Source: an uncultured Lentisphaerota bacterium | GTDB taxonomy: Bacteria > Verrucomicrobiota > Lentisphaeria > Victivallales > GWF2-50-93 | Length of the DNA stretch: 42,857 bases | Direction of reading: 5' to 3' | Assembly: GCA_903872565.1 (NCBI GenBank) | Contig: CAIQLG010000283.1 | Coordinates: forward strand, 1-42,857 | In this document: positions 8,725 to 17,578 of the stretch, one piece after another | Numbering within the stretch: position 1 is the first letter of the stretch | Layout: each line of letters starts with the position of its first letter | The notes under the pieces: generated by a model | Database searches by the model: none | Told to the model about the DNA's origin: nothing | The model's input: only the letters and a program-made list of their open reading frames with translations | Program-made: the position numbers and the translations under genes

Positions 8725-8781
8725 AACCTCATAATCAGGCCTTTTAAAATATAAAAAAGACGATGGTAAACGAGGAGCTTC

Positions 8782-9408
8782 ATGATGTCCAGTGACTATG
8801 CGGTAATAGATTTCGAGACTACCGGTCTCAGTGCGGACTACTGTCGCGTCATAGAGGTGGCGGCGGTAATCGTGCGGGACGGCGAGGTTGCGGACTCCTT
8901 TGTCCAGCTGATGCATCCCGGCCATCGCCTGCCCTTTTTCATAACGGACCTCACTGGAATCACAGATGAAATGCTGAAAGACAAACCAAGTCCCGAGAGG
9001 GTGATGCCTGAACTGATGCAATTCCTGGGAGAGCGTCCCTGCATTGCGCACAATGCCTCATTCGATTCCCGTTTCTATAATGCGGAAATGCACCGATCCG
9101 GCTTAGCCCACGAACGTACATTCTTATGCACGCTGAAATTGTCCCGCCGCCTGATCCAGGATTCCCCGAATCACCAGCTTGGCACTCTGACTCAGTACCT
9201 TAATCTTCCAAGGCCTGCCGAGGGAAGCTATCACCGGGCCCTCTACGATGTACTGCTGACAGTCGAGCTCTGGAAGCATATTGAATGCCTGATAAGTGAA
9301 AGGATAGGCGGTAAAATTCCGGACCGCGCAATTTACCAGACGCTCATGATGAAGTCCAAGGCCACTGTCCATAAATATCTGGATAAACTGGCAAAGAAAA
9401 AATCATAA
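8782..9408 (+). CDS. DEDDh 3'-5' exonuclease (DnaQ-like)
   Basis: The product is 208 residues. The exonuclease motifs are all present: D10-x-E12 in VIDFETTGL, the second-motif Asp in AHNASFDSRFYN, and the H-x5-D pair in YHRALYD. This is the two-metal fold of the DNA polymerase III epsilon subunit and related proofreading or trimming nucleases. The roughly 30-residue C-terminal tail is basic (KYLDKLAKKKS) and has no clear polymerase-binding clamp, so an independent exonuclease or an epsilon-like subunit are both possible. GAGGAG precedes the start; a second ATG one codon later is equally usable. It lies immediately after tRNA-Leu. Confidence 0.85.
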   Translation: MMSSDYAVIDFETTGLSADYCRVIEVAAVIVRDGEVADSFVQLMHPGHRLPFFITDLTGITDEMLKDKPSPERVMPELMQFLGERPCIAHNASFDSRFYNAEMHRSGLAHERTFLCTLKLSRRLIQDSPNHQLGTLTQYLNLPRPAEGSYHRALYDVLLTVELWKHIECLISERIGGKIPDRAIYQTLMMKSKATVHKYLDKLAKKKS

Positions 9409-9429
9409 TTAAAATATGATTCGGCTATG

Positions 9430-9680
9430 ACCCGGCAAAAGACGAACTCCCCATAAAATACCTCTGCGGAGTCATGTTTCCGGTTTCAGATCTGCCGAAA
9501 TTCCTGATCCCTGTCGCCGAAATCATGCCTCTGACACACACGGTACGAATCACAAGGGCGCTGTGCTCTTCATCTCTGTCGTGGACCTGCCTGTGGGACA
9601 TTGCCTATTCCGTCCTTTTCGTCCTGATCATCGGCCATCTCGCGATCTTCAAACTTAAGAAACGGCTGATCAACGGTTGA
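9430..9680 (+). pseudogene. Remnant of an ABC-2 type transporter permease C-terminus
   Basis: A frame whose last 68 codons start at the ATG 9474 reads LCGVMFPVSDLP, then AEIMPLTHTVRITRAL, then a hydrophobic VLFVLIIGHLAIF helix and a basic KLKKRLI end. This is the characteristic tail of ABC-2 permeases of the NodJ/DrrB kind (GV-FP-S-LP ... LPLTH...RAL). Everything upstream of that tail is missing: within a few dozen codons the frame meets the exonuclease stop region. It is therefore best read as the leftover of a deleted permease gene rather than a small protein. Confidence 0.55.
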
Positions 9681-9749
9681 AGTTTTTCTTTTTGACGTTA
9701 TACTTAAGCTTTTGAGAGCAAATAATTTGTATTGAGAAAAATCTGGATC

Positions 9750-11639
9750 ATGAGAACAATTCCCAATGGTCTCCTGCTGACAATAATTATCGGTGCAAGT
9801 CTGCTTCTGATGCCCGGCTGTTCGAGCTACCAGGATAAGATTGGGAGGGAGAACTGGGTCGCCACCATGGCGTCCTCCGCTCTGACCAGCGGAGAGATCT
9901 CGTATCGGACGCAGCAGTTCCTCGTCGAAAACGCGATCAATGAACAATTCGCGAAAGATCCTGAAAACCTACTTCGCGAACTTGCCGAGCATCTTGAAAA
10001 TCCCGAAAAAAGCAAGCTTGTCATCATTTCGGACTACAACGATGCCCGCCCGCTTATGAATGTGATCATCGAGCTATGCATGTACCAGGCCGAGAATTCA
10101 TCCAGGAAAGATGCTATAAAATACTGGACATCATGCAGTTTCTACTCCTACCGGCTTCTTTTCGACAAGACATTGAACCTGAAGGAGCGAACATTCGACT
10201 ATCTTGCGGAAGTAGCGGCGCTCCGCTACTACAACATTTCCACTTCGGAGATTTTCTCCTATCTATCCGATAATAAAATCCCGTTTAACAAGGCGACCGA
10301 ACTTCCTGCATTGCTGGGTAAAGTGAAGCTCGAAGGTATGCTTTCCAACCTCTTATGGGAACCTGACACCTTCCAGCACTTCACAGTGGCATACGACTAT
10401 ATTCCTGTCGGACTCAACACCCATTCGTTCAACAGCGGGCTCGGGGTTCCTCTGATTGCCAGATACAATGAGGACTACAACCCTCTGGAAGACAAGGAGC
10501 TGTCTGTCCTGAAACGCACTTATCCTGTGACATTCGTAATCAGATACAAGTCATTCGGATTCAATGAAGGCGTTATCGCGGCGAACTCGGAGTTCTACGA
10601 TGATTTCAAAACGGAGGAGATAGATGTGGAAGGAATCAAGGTTCCGATAGCAAAGGATTTCTCGATAATGCTCACAAGTTTCCTCTCGGGGAAGGCATAC
10701 ATAACCGGAGGCATATCGGGAATGATCAACAGCGACAAGATGGGCGATCTCGAGGGAATTTACATGATAACCCCGTACGATAAAACCAAGATCCCTGTTC
10801 TTCTGGTGCATGGTCTAATGTCGGCACCTCGCACCTGGACCCAGGTGGTGAACACACTTCTTTGCTCTTCCGAACTCAGGGCTCACTACCAGTTCTGGCT
10901 TTACGCCTATCCCACAGGCGAGCCGGTTTTCTTCTCTGCGGCCAACCTGCGCCACGGTCTTTTGAACATGGAAAAGAAATATGATCCTACAGGCGACAAT
11001 CCAAACTTCAACAGAATGGTTATAATCGGCCACAGCATGGGAGGGTTGCTGAGCAGGCTGATGATCGAAGATTCGCAGAGGTATGGTCTCATAGACATGC
11101 TTCTAAAAAAAGATTACAGCGAAATCTCTCTTCCCGAGGATGAAAAAAAATATCTCGAGAGCATTTTGGTATTCAAGCCTCTTCCGTTCGTAAAAAGGGT
11201 GATATTCATCGCCACTCCACACAAAGGGGCGGGCTTTGCCAAGTCTGGCATTTCCAGGCTGGGCTCGGCGCTTATAACTCTTCCCGGAAGAATAACAACC
11301 AAAACTAAAACCATCCTGACCAAGCTTTCCAAATACTACGACAGTTCCGATTCGAACAAGATAAGAATCGCCACTTCCATCGACAACCTAGATCCCGACT
11401 CACCCCTGATCAACGCCATCAACAAACTTCCATTGAAAGAGGGCATCAAGATAAATTCCATAATCGGCGACGAGGATGGAGACGGAGGGAAGGATGGATC
11501 TGACGGAATAGTCCCGTACTCGAGTGCACATATCGACGGAGTGGAAAGCGAACTCATCGTCAAGTCGGGACATAATGTCCAGACTCATCCAGAGTGTGCC
11601 AAGGAAATCAGGCGCATACTGATGGAGCATGTGAAGTAA
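9750..11639 (+). CDS. Lipase-like alpha/beta-hydrolase lipoprotein
   Basis: This predicted lipoprotein has 629 residues: a hydrophobic leader ends in LMPGC with the lipid-accepting Cys at 24. Residues about 25-340 are helical and not recognised. An alpha/beta-hydrolase domain follows, with the oxyanion-loop VHGLMSAPRTW at about 352, nucleophile elbow GHSMGG at about 427, IATPHKGAGFA (as in PGAP1/DUF676 lipases), a late acidic DGIVPYSSA segment and a GHNVQTHPE histidine. Ser, Asp and His candidates are all present, so it is probably active on an ester or lipid at the envelope. The ATG at 9750 gives a clean signal peptide; a TTG at 9732 would add six residues. It is followed 60 nt later by another lipoprotein gene. 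Confidence 0.78.
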   Translation: MRTIPNGLLLTIIIGASLLLMPGCSSYQDKIGRENWVATMASSALTSGEISYRTQQFLVENAINEQFAKDPENLLRELAEHLENPEKSKLVIISDYNDARPLMNVIIELCMYQAENSSRKDAIKYWTSCSFYSYRLLFDKTLNLKERTFDYLAEVAALRYYNISTSEIFSYLSDNKIPFNKATELPALLGKVKLEGMLSNLLWEPDTFQHFTVAYDYIPVGLNTHSFNSGLGVPLIARYNEDYNPLEDKELSVLKRTYPVTFVIRYKSFGFNEGVIAANSEFYDDFKTEEIDVEGIKVPIAKDFSIMLTSFLSGKAYITGGISGMINSDKMGDLEGIYMITPYDKTKIPVLLVHGLMSAPRTWTQVVNTLLCSSELRAHYQFWLYAYPTGEPVFFSAANLRHGLLNMEKKYDPTGDNPNFNRMVIIGHSMGGLLSRLMIEDSQRYGLIDMLLKKDYSEISLPEDEKKYLESILVFKPLPFVKRVIFIATPHKGAGFAKSGISRLGSALITLPGRITTKTKTILTKLSKYYDSSDSNKIRIATSIDNLDPDSPLINAINKLPLKEGIKINSIIGDEDGDGGKDGSDGIVPYSSAHIDGVESELIVKSGHNVQTHPECAKEIRRILMEHVK

Positions 11640-11699
11640 GGCTGAACTTTCAACATCCAACGCTCAACATTGAACATCGAACATAATGAAGGCATTCAA

Positions 11700-12497
11700 A
11701 TGGAAAAAGTGAAAAAGGTTGCATGGAATCTTTTATCTTCAAGTTTTCTAATGCTGGTGCTTCTTGCGGGATGCACGGCAGAACCAGCCAAGCCGTCCGG
11801 ATTCATTGAACATCCGGAAATGATGAAGAAATACGATCTCATTCCATTCCAGAAAGCCTGGAAAGATCCGAATGCTAAAACTTCCCAGTACAATGAGATA
11901 ATGATCGTCCCCGTCTTCACAAAAAATCAGCTTGACAAGTCCTGGATGGAAAATGCGAACATCAGAACCTGGACGGACAATGAAAACAATGATGTCAAGG
12001 AATTCGCTAAATACACGGAAAACGCATTTAGGAAAGCCGTATCCAGAAGCAAGAAATACAAACTCGTTGACAAGTCTGGCCCGCACACCATGATATTGGA
12101 GCTCGCGCTTGTGAAAATAGTTCCTGGCAAACCCGTTCTCGGGGCGGCGAAAAATCTTGCGGCTCCGATAGTCGGAGGATTCAAACTTATGGCGCTTGCA
12201 ATGGCACCCGCCAGGACTGCGGTGTCATCCACCACTGACAGTCCTATGCAGGCATCTGTGGCGATCGAGGGCAGGATCAGGGATGGCATCACAAAGAAAG
12301 TCATTGCGACCTTCGCGGACCGCGAAAAACAGGAGTCAGCCATAGTCAATCTGAAAGATTTCAGCGCCTACGGAAATCTGGAGCAGATAGTTGACGAATG
12401 GGCGAAACAGTTTGTTGAAGTCCTTGAAAAGAAACCTCTTCAGACCGGTCAGAAAGTCGAGGGCAAAAAACCTGGCATAAAAATCCTGAACAAATGA
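11700..12497 (+). CDS. DUF3313-like lipoprotein
   Basis: The product is 265 residues, with a lipoprotein signal ending LLAGC (Cys 25). The mature part begins PSGFIEHPEMM, then FQKAWKDPNAKTSQYNEIMIVPVF. This matches the SGFL...W.dp......Y..i.i.pV layout of the DUF3313 family, small periplasmic lipoproteins of unknown function. A GRIRDGITKKVIATFADRE beta segment and a C-terminal amphipathic helix follow. The frame is open ten codons upstream, but the ATG at 11700 gives the proper signal peptide. The gap from the lipase gene is short and rich in GAACAT-like repeats (11648-11685). Co-transcription is likely. Confidence 0.7.
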   Translation: MEKVKKVAWNLLSSSFLMLVLLAGCTAEPAKPSGFIEHPEMMKKYDLIPFQKAWKDPNAKTSQYNEIMIVPVFTKNQLDKSWMENANIRTWTDNENNDVKEFAKYTENAFRKAVSRSKKYKLVDKSGPHTMILELALVKIVPGKPVLGAAKNLAAPIVGGFKLMALAMAPARTAVSSTTDSPMQASVAIEGRIRDGITKKVIATFADREKQESAIVNLKDFSAYGNLEQIVDEWAKQFVEVLEKKPLQTGQKVEGKKPGIKILNK

Positions 12498-12712
12498 ATA
12501 TCCTGAAACGGAACTGCTGGAAAAGCTTTTCACATTCGGAATTAGCGATTTATCCCATTGCTTGAGATTTATTGGTAAATTTTTTAAAAACGCATTTCCC
12601 CTGCCGCCGCCGGCATCCACAGGGTACGTCAGGCTGAATTGAAGCGAATATTTAAATATAACATATTTATTATAAACATATTATGTATTATTGACTTGAG
12701 GCGTACACTGGC

Positions 12713-12732
12713 GCAGGAGAGGTGAATCCTGC
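12713..12732 (+). ncRNA. Leader hairpin of a possible small RNA upstream of the SWIB gene
   Basis: GCAGGA (12713-12718) pairs with TCCTGC (12727-12732). Together with the terminator hairpin 16 nt further on it would form a transcript of roughly 80 nt. An AT-rich region with TATTAT-like boxes lies upstream (12660-12690). No known riboswitch consensus was recognised. Confidence 0.35.
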
Positions 12733-12748
12733 AAAATACGGTTGCACA

Positions 12749-12774
12749 GGAGGGAAAATCCCTCTATTTTTTTT
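12749..12774 (+). terminator. Intrinsic terminator or attenuator before the SWIB gene
   Basis: Stem GGAGGGA (12749-12755) and TCCCTCT (12759-12765) around an AAA loop is followed by A and eight T. It sits 84 nt ahead of the SWIB start. It could end the lipoprotein transcript, end a short leader RNA, or act as an attenuator. Confidence 0.7.
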
Positions 12775-12857
12775 AAAAAAATCTTTGTAAATCATTGGAA
12801 ATCCCCTTTGCTTGTGCTAGTTTTAAGCAACAGAAACCCTAAATAGGAGGAGAAAAT

Positions 12858-13115
12858 ATGGCGAAGAAAGCAGCAAACTCGAAGTTCATGGCGCCCGTCA
12901 CCCCGAGTGAAGCGTTGGCCGCAATCGTGGGAGCAAAACCAATTCCGAGGACAGAAGTCACAAAGAAACTCTGGGCCTACATCAAGAAGAATGGACTCCA
13001 GGACAAGAACAACAAACGCATGATCAATGCGGATGACAAGTTCAAACCAATCTTCAAGAAAGCTCAGGTCTCCATGTTCGACATGACGAAACTGGTAAGC
13101 AAGCACCTTTCCTGA
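12858..13115 (+). CDS. Stand-alone SWIB/MDM2-domain protein
   Basis: The 85-residue protein is almost entirely one SWIB domain: basic N-terminal KKAANSKFMAPVTPSEALAAIVG, RTEVTKKLWAYIKKNGLQDKNNKRMINADDKFKPIF, then a C-terminal helix. In eukaryotes the SWIB fold occurs in chromatin-remodelling subunits. Among bacteria, single-domain SWIB proteins are known chiefly from chlamydiae and other PVC lineages, where they are thought to be DNA- or chromatin-associated; the exact role is not settled. The ribosome-binding site is very strong (AGGAGGAG, 7 nt from the ATG), and a strong terminator follows, so it is an independent and probably well expressed unit. Confidence 0.88.
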   Translation: MAKKAANSKFMAPVTPSEALAAIVGAKPIPRTEVTKKLWAYIKKNGLQDKNNKRMINADDKFKPIFKKAQVSMFDMTKLVSKHLS

Positions 13116-13140
13116 GGCTAGGACCTAATCGAGTTTAAAG

Positions 13141-13171
13141 CGGAGCAGTTAATCACTGCTCCGTTTTTTTT
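13141..13171 (+). terminator. Intrinsic terminator after the SWIB gene
   Basis: A perfect 9-bp stem CGGAGCAGT (13141-13149) / ACTGCTCCG (13155-13163) with a 5-nt loop is followed by eight T. It stands between convergent genes and may also slow transcription from the other side. Confidence 0.9.
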
Positions 13172-13196
13172 GCCGTCAATCTGCCGGTTTCACTTT

Positions 13197-16100
13197 TTAC
13201 TGGCTGATTTTCACGCCCACATTCGTCATCAGCGTGCTGAGTATTCTCGAACAGCAGTCAGAATTCTCAGGCTTCGGATTCGCCCAGTTCAGATTGTCAA
13301 GAATAATTCTGCCCTTGCCAAAATTAGTTTTGACAATATAGGATGGAAAAAGAAGTGATTCTCCGACATCGGACTTGATCACCCAGGCACCAAGATCTGT
13401 GATGGCCGTCTTCTCGGAATCGTAGCAGGCAAACGAGTCCTCCGTTTCGGATTTCATCTTCCAGAAAAAGTCGTAATTTGTCAGCCCCGCCGTCTCTGGC
13501 ACGCCACCTAATTTGACAGCCCTGCCCGTCCACTGCAATGGCCCAGGCTTGAATACTTTCAATTCAGATCCGCAGACTTTCGAGACTTTTCCCACATTTT
13601 CCGGCGTCGTCCCTTGAATAAAAAGAATGCCCCCCGCAGAAACAAAATTTTTCAGGGCGGGAACGTCCCCGTCTCCCAGTCCTGCATCTGCGTCAAGAAT
13701 TGCCACCGAAAAATCCTTAAGTTCGGCTGTCCCTACATCCTTTATGGCGACCTTGTTGGCCTCCAGCGCCTTTTTCCCGGCGGATGTTTTAGGTCCTATG
13801 TATCCTGCCGGTTTTAGTTCAATCTGCCTAGTTGCGCAATATCTAAAAATATTCTTCCATAGCCTGAATGGAACAGGATTGATGTCAAGATCATCTGTCA
13901 TTCTGAGCTGGGAGCATATTATCCGCCCCTTCCCCTCGATGAATTCGATGAGACCTGCATATACAAGCCCTCTCGGACCACCGGATTCGACTATAACCTT
14001 GTAATTGCCGGATTTAGGCTTGACATAGCTTTTCTCCACAACCTTGTGATCGGGATACCAGTAGCTTAGTTCGCCCTCTGAAATGCCTTCCAGCAAGGGA
14101 TGATCCTGTCGGAACGAGTAGTTGATTGCTGAAACCCTTTCTGTAAGAAGCATTTTACCAGGCAGCCAATTCTGCAGGATCTTCTGTTTCAGGAGAAGGA
14201 CATTTCCACCTTTTTCGACGAAATTCATGATCACAGTTCCGGCACCCTCCATTTTGTCTATCTCGCTGTCTTCGCTTATGACGAGCAGATCCACGCCGGA
14301 AAGATTTTTCTCAGTCAATTCTTTTATTTTTTCCAGTTTCTGGGAATTTTCCATCATGCCTTCCAGCAGAGGAACAAGATTGTCCTGCGGATCTAAAACG
14401 GCCGTATTCAGATCCGTCCGGATCTTGTTTTCCTCCTCGGCCAATGAGAACCATGAGAAAGAGCCTTCTGAGACTGAAGTGTCAGCAGGATAAACTGTGA
14501 TCGGAAGCTCTTCAACTCTAAGCAGTTCGAGACTTTTTCCGTCCATTAGAGAGACCTCCAGTGTGAGTTTTGTGATTTTACCCACCTCCGGCAAGTGGAG
14601 TCTTATCTTCTCTCTTTTCATATCGCTCGGACCGAAATGCAAGACTTTTTCGAGGCTTCCGAGACTGCGTCCGTCTCCATTTTCCAAATTCCAGCGATAT
14701 ACAAGATTAGCGCTGTCGAATATGTCGCGGTTCAGATTCACATCATAGACCACCCTTTCTCCGGAGAAGAACTTATTGTATTTCTGAAGAATGTTTATGT
14801 CTATGCGGGGAATAACTATCGAATTGGGATTCACCGTGATATGCTTCCATAGCGTGATGGCACTGACCTCCGCATCGCGATGTCCGCGAACGAACCAGAT
14901 GTTGGCAAGATCATGCGCCCGCGCAAGCGAGTCGGAGCCCGTATATACATTGTCCGAGAAAAACTTTGTGAAACCATCGGGCGAATTGAAAAAGCCTATC
15001 CAACACGTCTCGTTCACGATTATGGGCCTGTATCCCCAGGTTACCGGCGATTCGCCTGCGACATTCGCGACACACTTGCACATTCCGGCGGGAACTTTCA
15101 TGCCTGGCTCGAACGACTGTTTGAAATTTCTCCAGTAGGCCGCCTCCGGGAAATACACGTCAGCCTTGCGCAGGGCATCCTTCTCCACCGGATAATGTGT
15201 GGAAATTATTTCAGACGCACCGTGAAGATCGAGATCGCAGCCGAACTCGATAATTCTCGTGTCGTCAACATCCTGAATCTTCTCGCCTAGAGTTTTCAGC
15301 CTATTTCCATTTTTCTCATACGACTGTCCCATGAACTCATTGCTCAGATACCAGGTAACGATGCAGGGGTGATTCCACATGCCCTTTATCATCTCTATGT
15401 CATATTCGCATGCCTTGTCCCAGAAAATGTCCGAATTCAGTTTTTTCTCCGTTGGCCCCGACATAGTTATCATTCCCTGTGCGAAAGGCATTCCCTCCTC
15501 GTCCGCGATCTCCGCAAAATCTGCAGCTCCGTAGATATGCCTGAGCATCCGGCATTCGTTCCGGAATGCAATTTTGACCATCTCCCTCATATTTTTTCTC
15601 TTGTTGGTCACATTCAGGTTCGAACTCCATGGATTCATGAACGCTCGGCTTCCAAATTTGACCTTCACTCCGTTCCACATGAGGTTCTTTCCTTCCGCAT
15701 AAAACTCCCTGAATCCGAAACGGGTCCTTGCCTGGTCAAGCGTTGCCCCTCTCGAATCACGAAGTTCCGTCGTGAGTTCAAGGAGAGGAAACTCGTCCGG
15801 CCCCCACAGCGGCGGGTTGTACCATTTTTCCCTGAAGACGATTTTCTTCCCCGCATCCGAGGCCTTGATTTTTTTCCTGTCGAAGTTGAAAAGCTCACAG
15901 CCGGCAAGGAACACCTTCACTGAAAGGATCATATCATCTTCTGGAAGCGTTTCAGGCATAAGTACTTCCGCCGCCAACTCCTTCTTCCTGAAAGATGGCT
16001 TCGCGAAGATATTCCTTATCGGATATTCCCCCGTAGAACAAAAATAGATCTCGCCAAGCCCCGTCCTGAATCCGGACTCTAGCCAGCGGTTATCGCCCAT

Positions 16101-17351
16101 CTTCTCCCTTTTAAGTTCACTCTCCTCCGTGACAGCCATTTCGTCGCGCATTCCTATGATGATTTCGTTTTCCTGTCCTGGCAGAAACATCCCGGTCACT
16201 TCCATATCGAACGATGATACCGGATTAAGATGTGTTCCTACCTCCTTGCCGTTAAGGAATACTTTCGCCTCGAATGCGGCACGTTCGAAGTGCATGAAGT
16301 ACCTTTTCCCCGCGAAATTCGCAGGGAATGCAATTTTCTTCCTGAACCATGCGATATGGTGATTTTCCTGTCCGGAGCCCTTCCAGTCGAAAGGAAGATC
16401 GGTTTTCTGCCATTTTTCATCGCCCTTGAAGCCTGCCGGGGTTCCTAGGACACGGCTGTCGTAGGTGCCGTCATCCCGGAGAGAAAACCATTCCCACCCA
16501 TCGTTCGCCCAGACTTTTTTTCTCGTCCCCTCGAGCCGGTCCACCAGTATTTCCTCGGTGAATTTATCCTGATGTCCTGCCGAATCCGTGACAGTTACGA
16601 CTGCGCGGTAGCGGTCGGAGGCCCCTGTGCTGAACAGAAGTTCATTCTCGAACACGCCGCGGTTTTCAATTTCTACATTCTTCTGCACTGATGAGTTCAA
16701 CTCTTTCTGGAAATAGTCCAGTATTACGCATTTCACATTTAAAGTGTCTTTTTTTCCTTCAACATTCAGAAGCATAAAATTGAAAGATGCGGTGCCGGGA
16801 ACCTTCTCCGTTCCGTGGAAAGAGCCAGTGACCCTGAAATAATCCTCGGGGACGGCCCTGTCCGTCCAGAGAGGCATAGGCGCTTTAGCCTTTTTCTTCG
16901 AGAGGGAAAAACCTCCGAGAAAAGTCTGGTTTGAATATCTCCCCCTGACTTCATCGCCATTACGGAGCTCGACTGGTCCGGCCTGCATGATGACAAATGA
17001 GATGTCCTTGTAGGGGACAGGCGGAGTGTATTCCGTAAATGTCACCCCTTTGCCATTGATGAAAAGGCCGAATGGAATAAAAGATGAACTAGATTCACCT
17101 CTCAGCAATTGGATATAGTATTTTCCATCCTTGATGCCGGAAATTCTCCAGGCAGGTTCATCGCCAGGAGCCACATTTATCATGCCATCGGTCATGTTCA
17201 ACTTCGAACCGTTGAGAGCCACCGCCTTGTCCACACCAAAAACATAGTCGCCCTTGAGTTCGGGTAGCTGATACTCCGAGACCTGTCCCAAAAGCTGGGA
17301 AAAGCACGAAAAAAGAATTGTAACAACAAACAAGTAAGAACCTTTCCTCAT
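13197..17351 (-). CDS. Secreted GH2-superfamily glycoside hydrolase with C-terminal amidotransferase-like domains
   Basis: This 1384-residue protein carries a signal peptide (1-22, ending LLGQ). Residues about 25-270 are beta-rich accessory domains. A GH2-type sugar-binding jelly roll follows at about 310-440 (IAWFRKKI, YFMHFERAAFEAKVFLNGKEVGTHLNP), then an immunoglobulin-like domain. The TIM barrel carries the clan-A acid/base motif WYLSNEF with Glu672 and the likely nucleophile Glu781 in PIIVNETCW. After residue about 960 come Rossmann-like segments (LLVISEDSE, FVEKGGNVLLL, FVSAGGILFIQG) that resemble the glutamine-amidotransferase-like domains found in some beta-galactosidases. It is probably a beta-galactosidase, beta-mannosidase or related exo-glycosidase acting outside the cytoplasm on plant or algal polysaccharide or mucin; substrate not predictable. 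It is monocistronic with a palindromic site just upstream. Confidence 0.8.
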   Translation of the reverse strand: MRKGSYLFVVTILFSCFSQLLGQVSEYQLPELKGDYVFGVDKAVALNGSKLNMTDGMINVAPGDEPAWRISGIKDGKYYIQLLRGESSSSFIPFGLFINGKGVTFTEYTPPVPYKDISFVIMQAGPVELRNGDEVRGRYSNQTFLGGFSLSKKKAKAPMPLWTDRAVPEDYFRVTGSFHGTEKVPGTASFNFMLLNVEGKKDTLNVKCVILDYFQKELNSSVQKNVEIENRGVFENELLFSTGASDRYRAVVTVTDSAGHQDKFTEEILVDRLEGTRKKVWANDGWEWFSLRDDGTYDSRVLGTPAGFKGDEKWQKTDLPFDWKGSGQENHHIAWFRKKIAFPANFAGKRYFMHFERAAFEAKVFLNGKEVGTHLNPVSSFDMEVTGMFLPGQENEIIIGMRDEMAVTEESELKREKMGDNRWLESGFRTGLGEIYFCSTGEYPIRNIFAKPSFRKKELAAEVLMPETLPEDDMILSVKVFLAGCELFNFDRKKIKASDAGKKIVFREKWYNPPLWGPDEFPLLELTTELRDSRGATLDQARTRFGFREFYAEGKNLMWNGVKVKFGSRAFMNPWSSNLNVTNKRKNMREMVKIAFRNECRMLRHIYGAADFAEIADEEGMPFAQGMITMSGPTEKKLNSDIFWDKACEYDIEMIKGMWNHPCIVTWYLSNEFMGQSYEKNGNRLKTLGEKIQDVDDTRIIEFGCDLDLHGASEIISTHYPVEKDALRKADVYFPEAAYWRNFKQSFEPGMKVPAGMCKCVANVAGESPVTWGYRPIIVNETCWIGFFNSPDGFTKFFSDNVYTGSDSLARAHDLANIWFVRGHRDAEVSAITLWKHITVNPNSIVIPRIDINILQKYNKFFSGERVVYDVNLNRDIFDSANLVYRWNLENGDGRSLGSLEKVLHFGPSDMKREKIRLHLPEVGKITKLTLEVSLMDGKSLELLRVEELPITVYPADTSVSEGSFSWFSLAEEENKIRTDLNTAVLDPQDNLVPLLEGMMENSQKLEKIKELTEKNLSGVDLLVISEDSEIDKMEGAGTVIMNFVEKGGNVLLLKQKILQNWLPGKMLLTERVSAINYSFRQDHPLLEGISEGELSYWYPDHKVVEKSYVKPKSGNYKVIVESGGPRGLVYAGLIEFIEGKGRIICSQLRMTDDLDINPVPFRLWKNIFRYCATRQIELKPAGYIGPKTSAGKKALEANKVAIKDVGTAELKDFSVAILDADAGLGDGDVPALKNFVSAGGILFIQGTTPENVGKVSKVCGSELKVFKPGPLQWTGRAVKLGGVPETAGLTNYDFFWKMKSETEDSFACYDSEKTAITDLGAWVIKSDVGESLLFPSYIVKTNFGKGRIILDNLNWANPKPENSDCCSRILSTLMTNVGVKISQ

Positions 17352-17376
17352 ATTCCGGATCCCCTGATGTTCATAA

Positions 17377-17401
17377 GTAAATATTCACTGAATATGTTCA
17401 C
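17377..17401. promoter_or_regulatory. Candidate operator upstream of the GH2-family gene
   Basis: The centre ATATTCACTGAATAT (17381-17395) is an odd-length palindrome. The flanks GTAA and TTCAC extend it imperfectly. It lies 26-50 nt before the start codon, just downstream of a TTGACA on the minus strand (17409-17414). The half-site GTAAATATTCAC recurs in the palindrome before recN (25373-25405). Confidence 0.4.
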
Positions 17402-17505
17402 TAAACTATGTCAATATGGAATAAGTTTCCACGTCCAAGCCTACAATATCTTCCTGCCTGCGATTTTCAACAAGACCGGACACAAAGCCAGAGACAAAGA
17501 ATTAT

Positions 17506-17549
17506 TCAGATTTCATGTTATGTTGAGCTCAACATAACATGAAGTCTGA
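17506..17549. repeat. 44-nt palindrome with a perfect 32-nt centre
   Basis: The half-arm TTCATGTTATGTTGAG is followed directly by its complement (17512-17543) with no loop. The symmetry extends to 17506-17549 with one T-G position. It sits 30-73 nt after the stop of the ABC operon's last gene and may serve as its terminator, although there is no strong T run, or as a protein-binding cruciform. Confidence 0.8.
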
Positions 17550-17578
17550 TATTACGTTTAAGCTGGGAGGCATTCGTC

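Noticed and set aside
15369..15923. 184-codon plus-strand frame inside the GH2-family gene
   Set aside because: Antisense to a region containing clear GH2 motifs; no independent protein signature.
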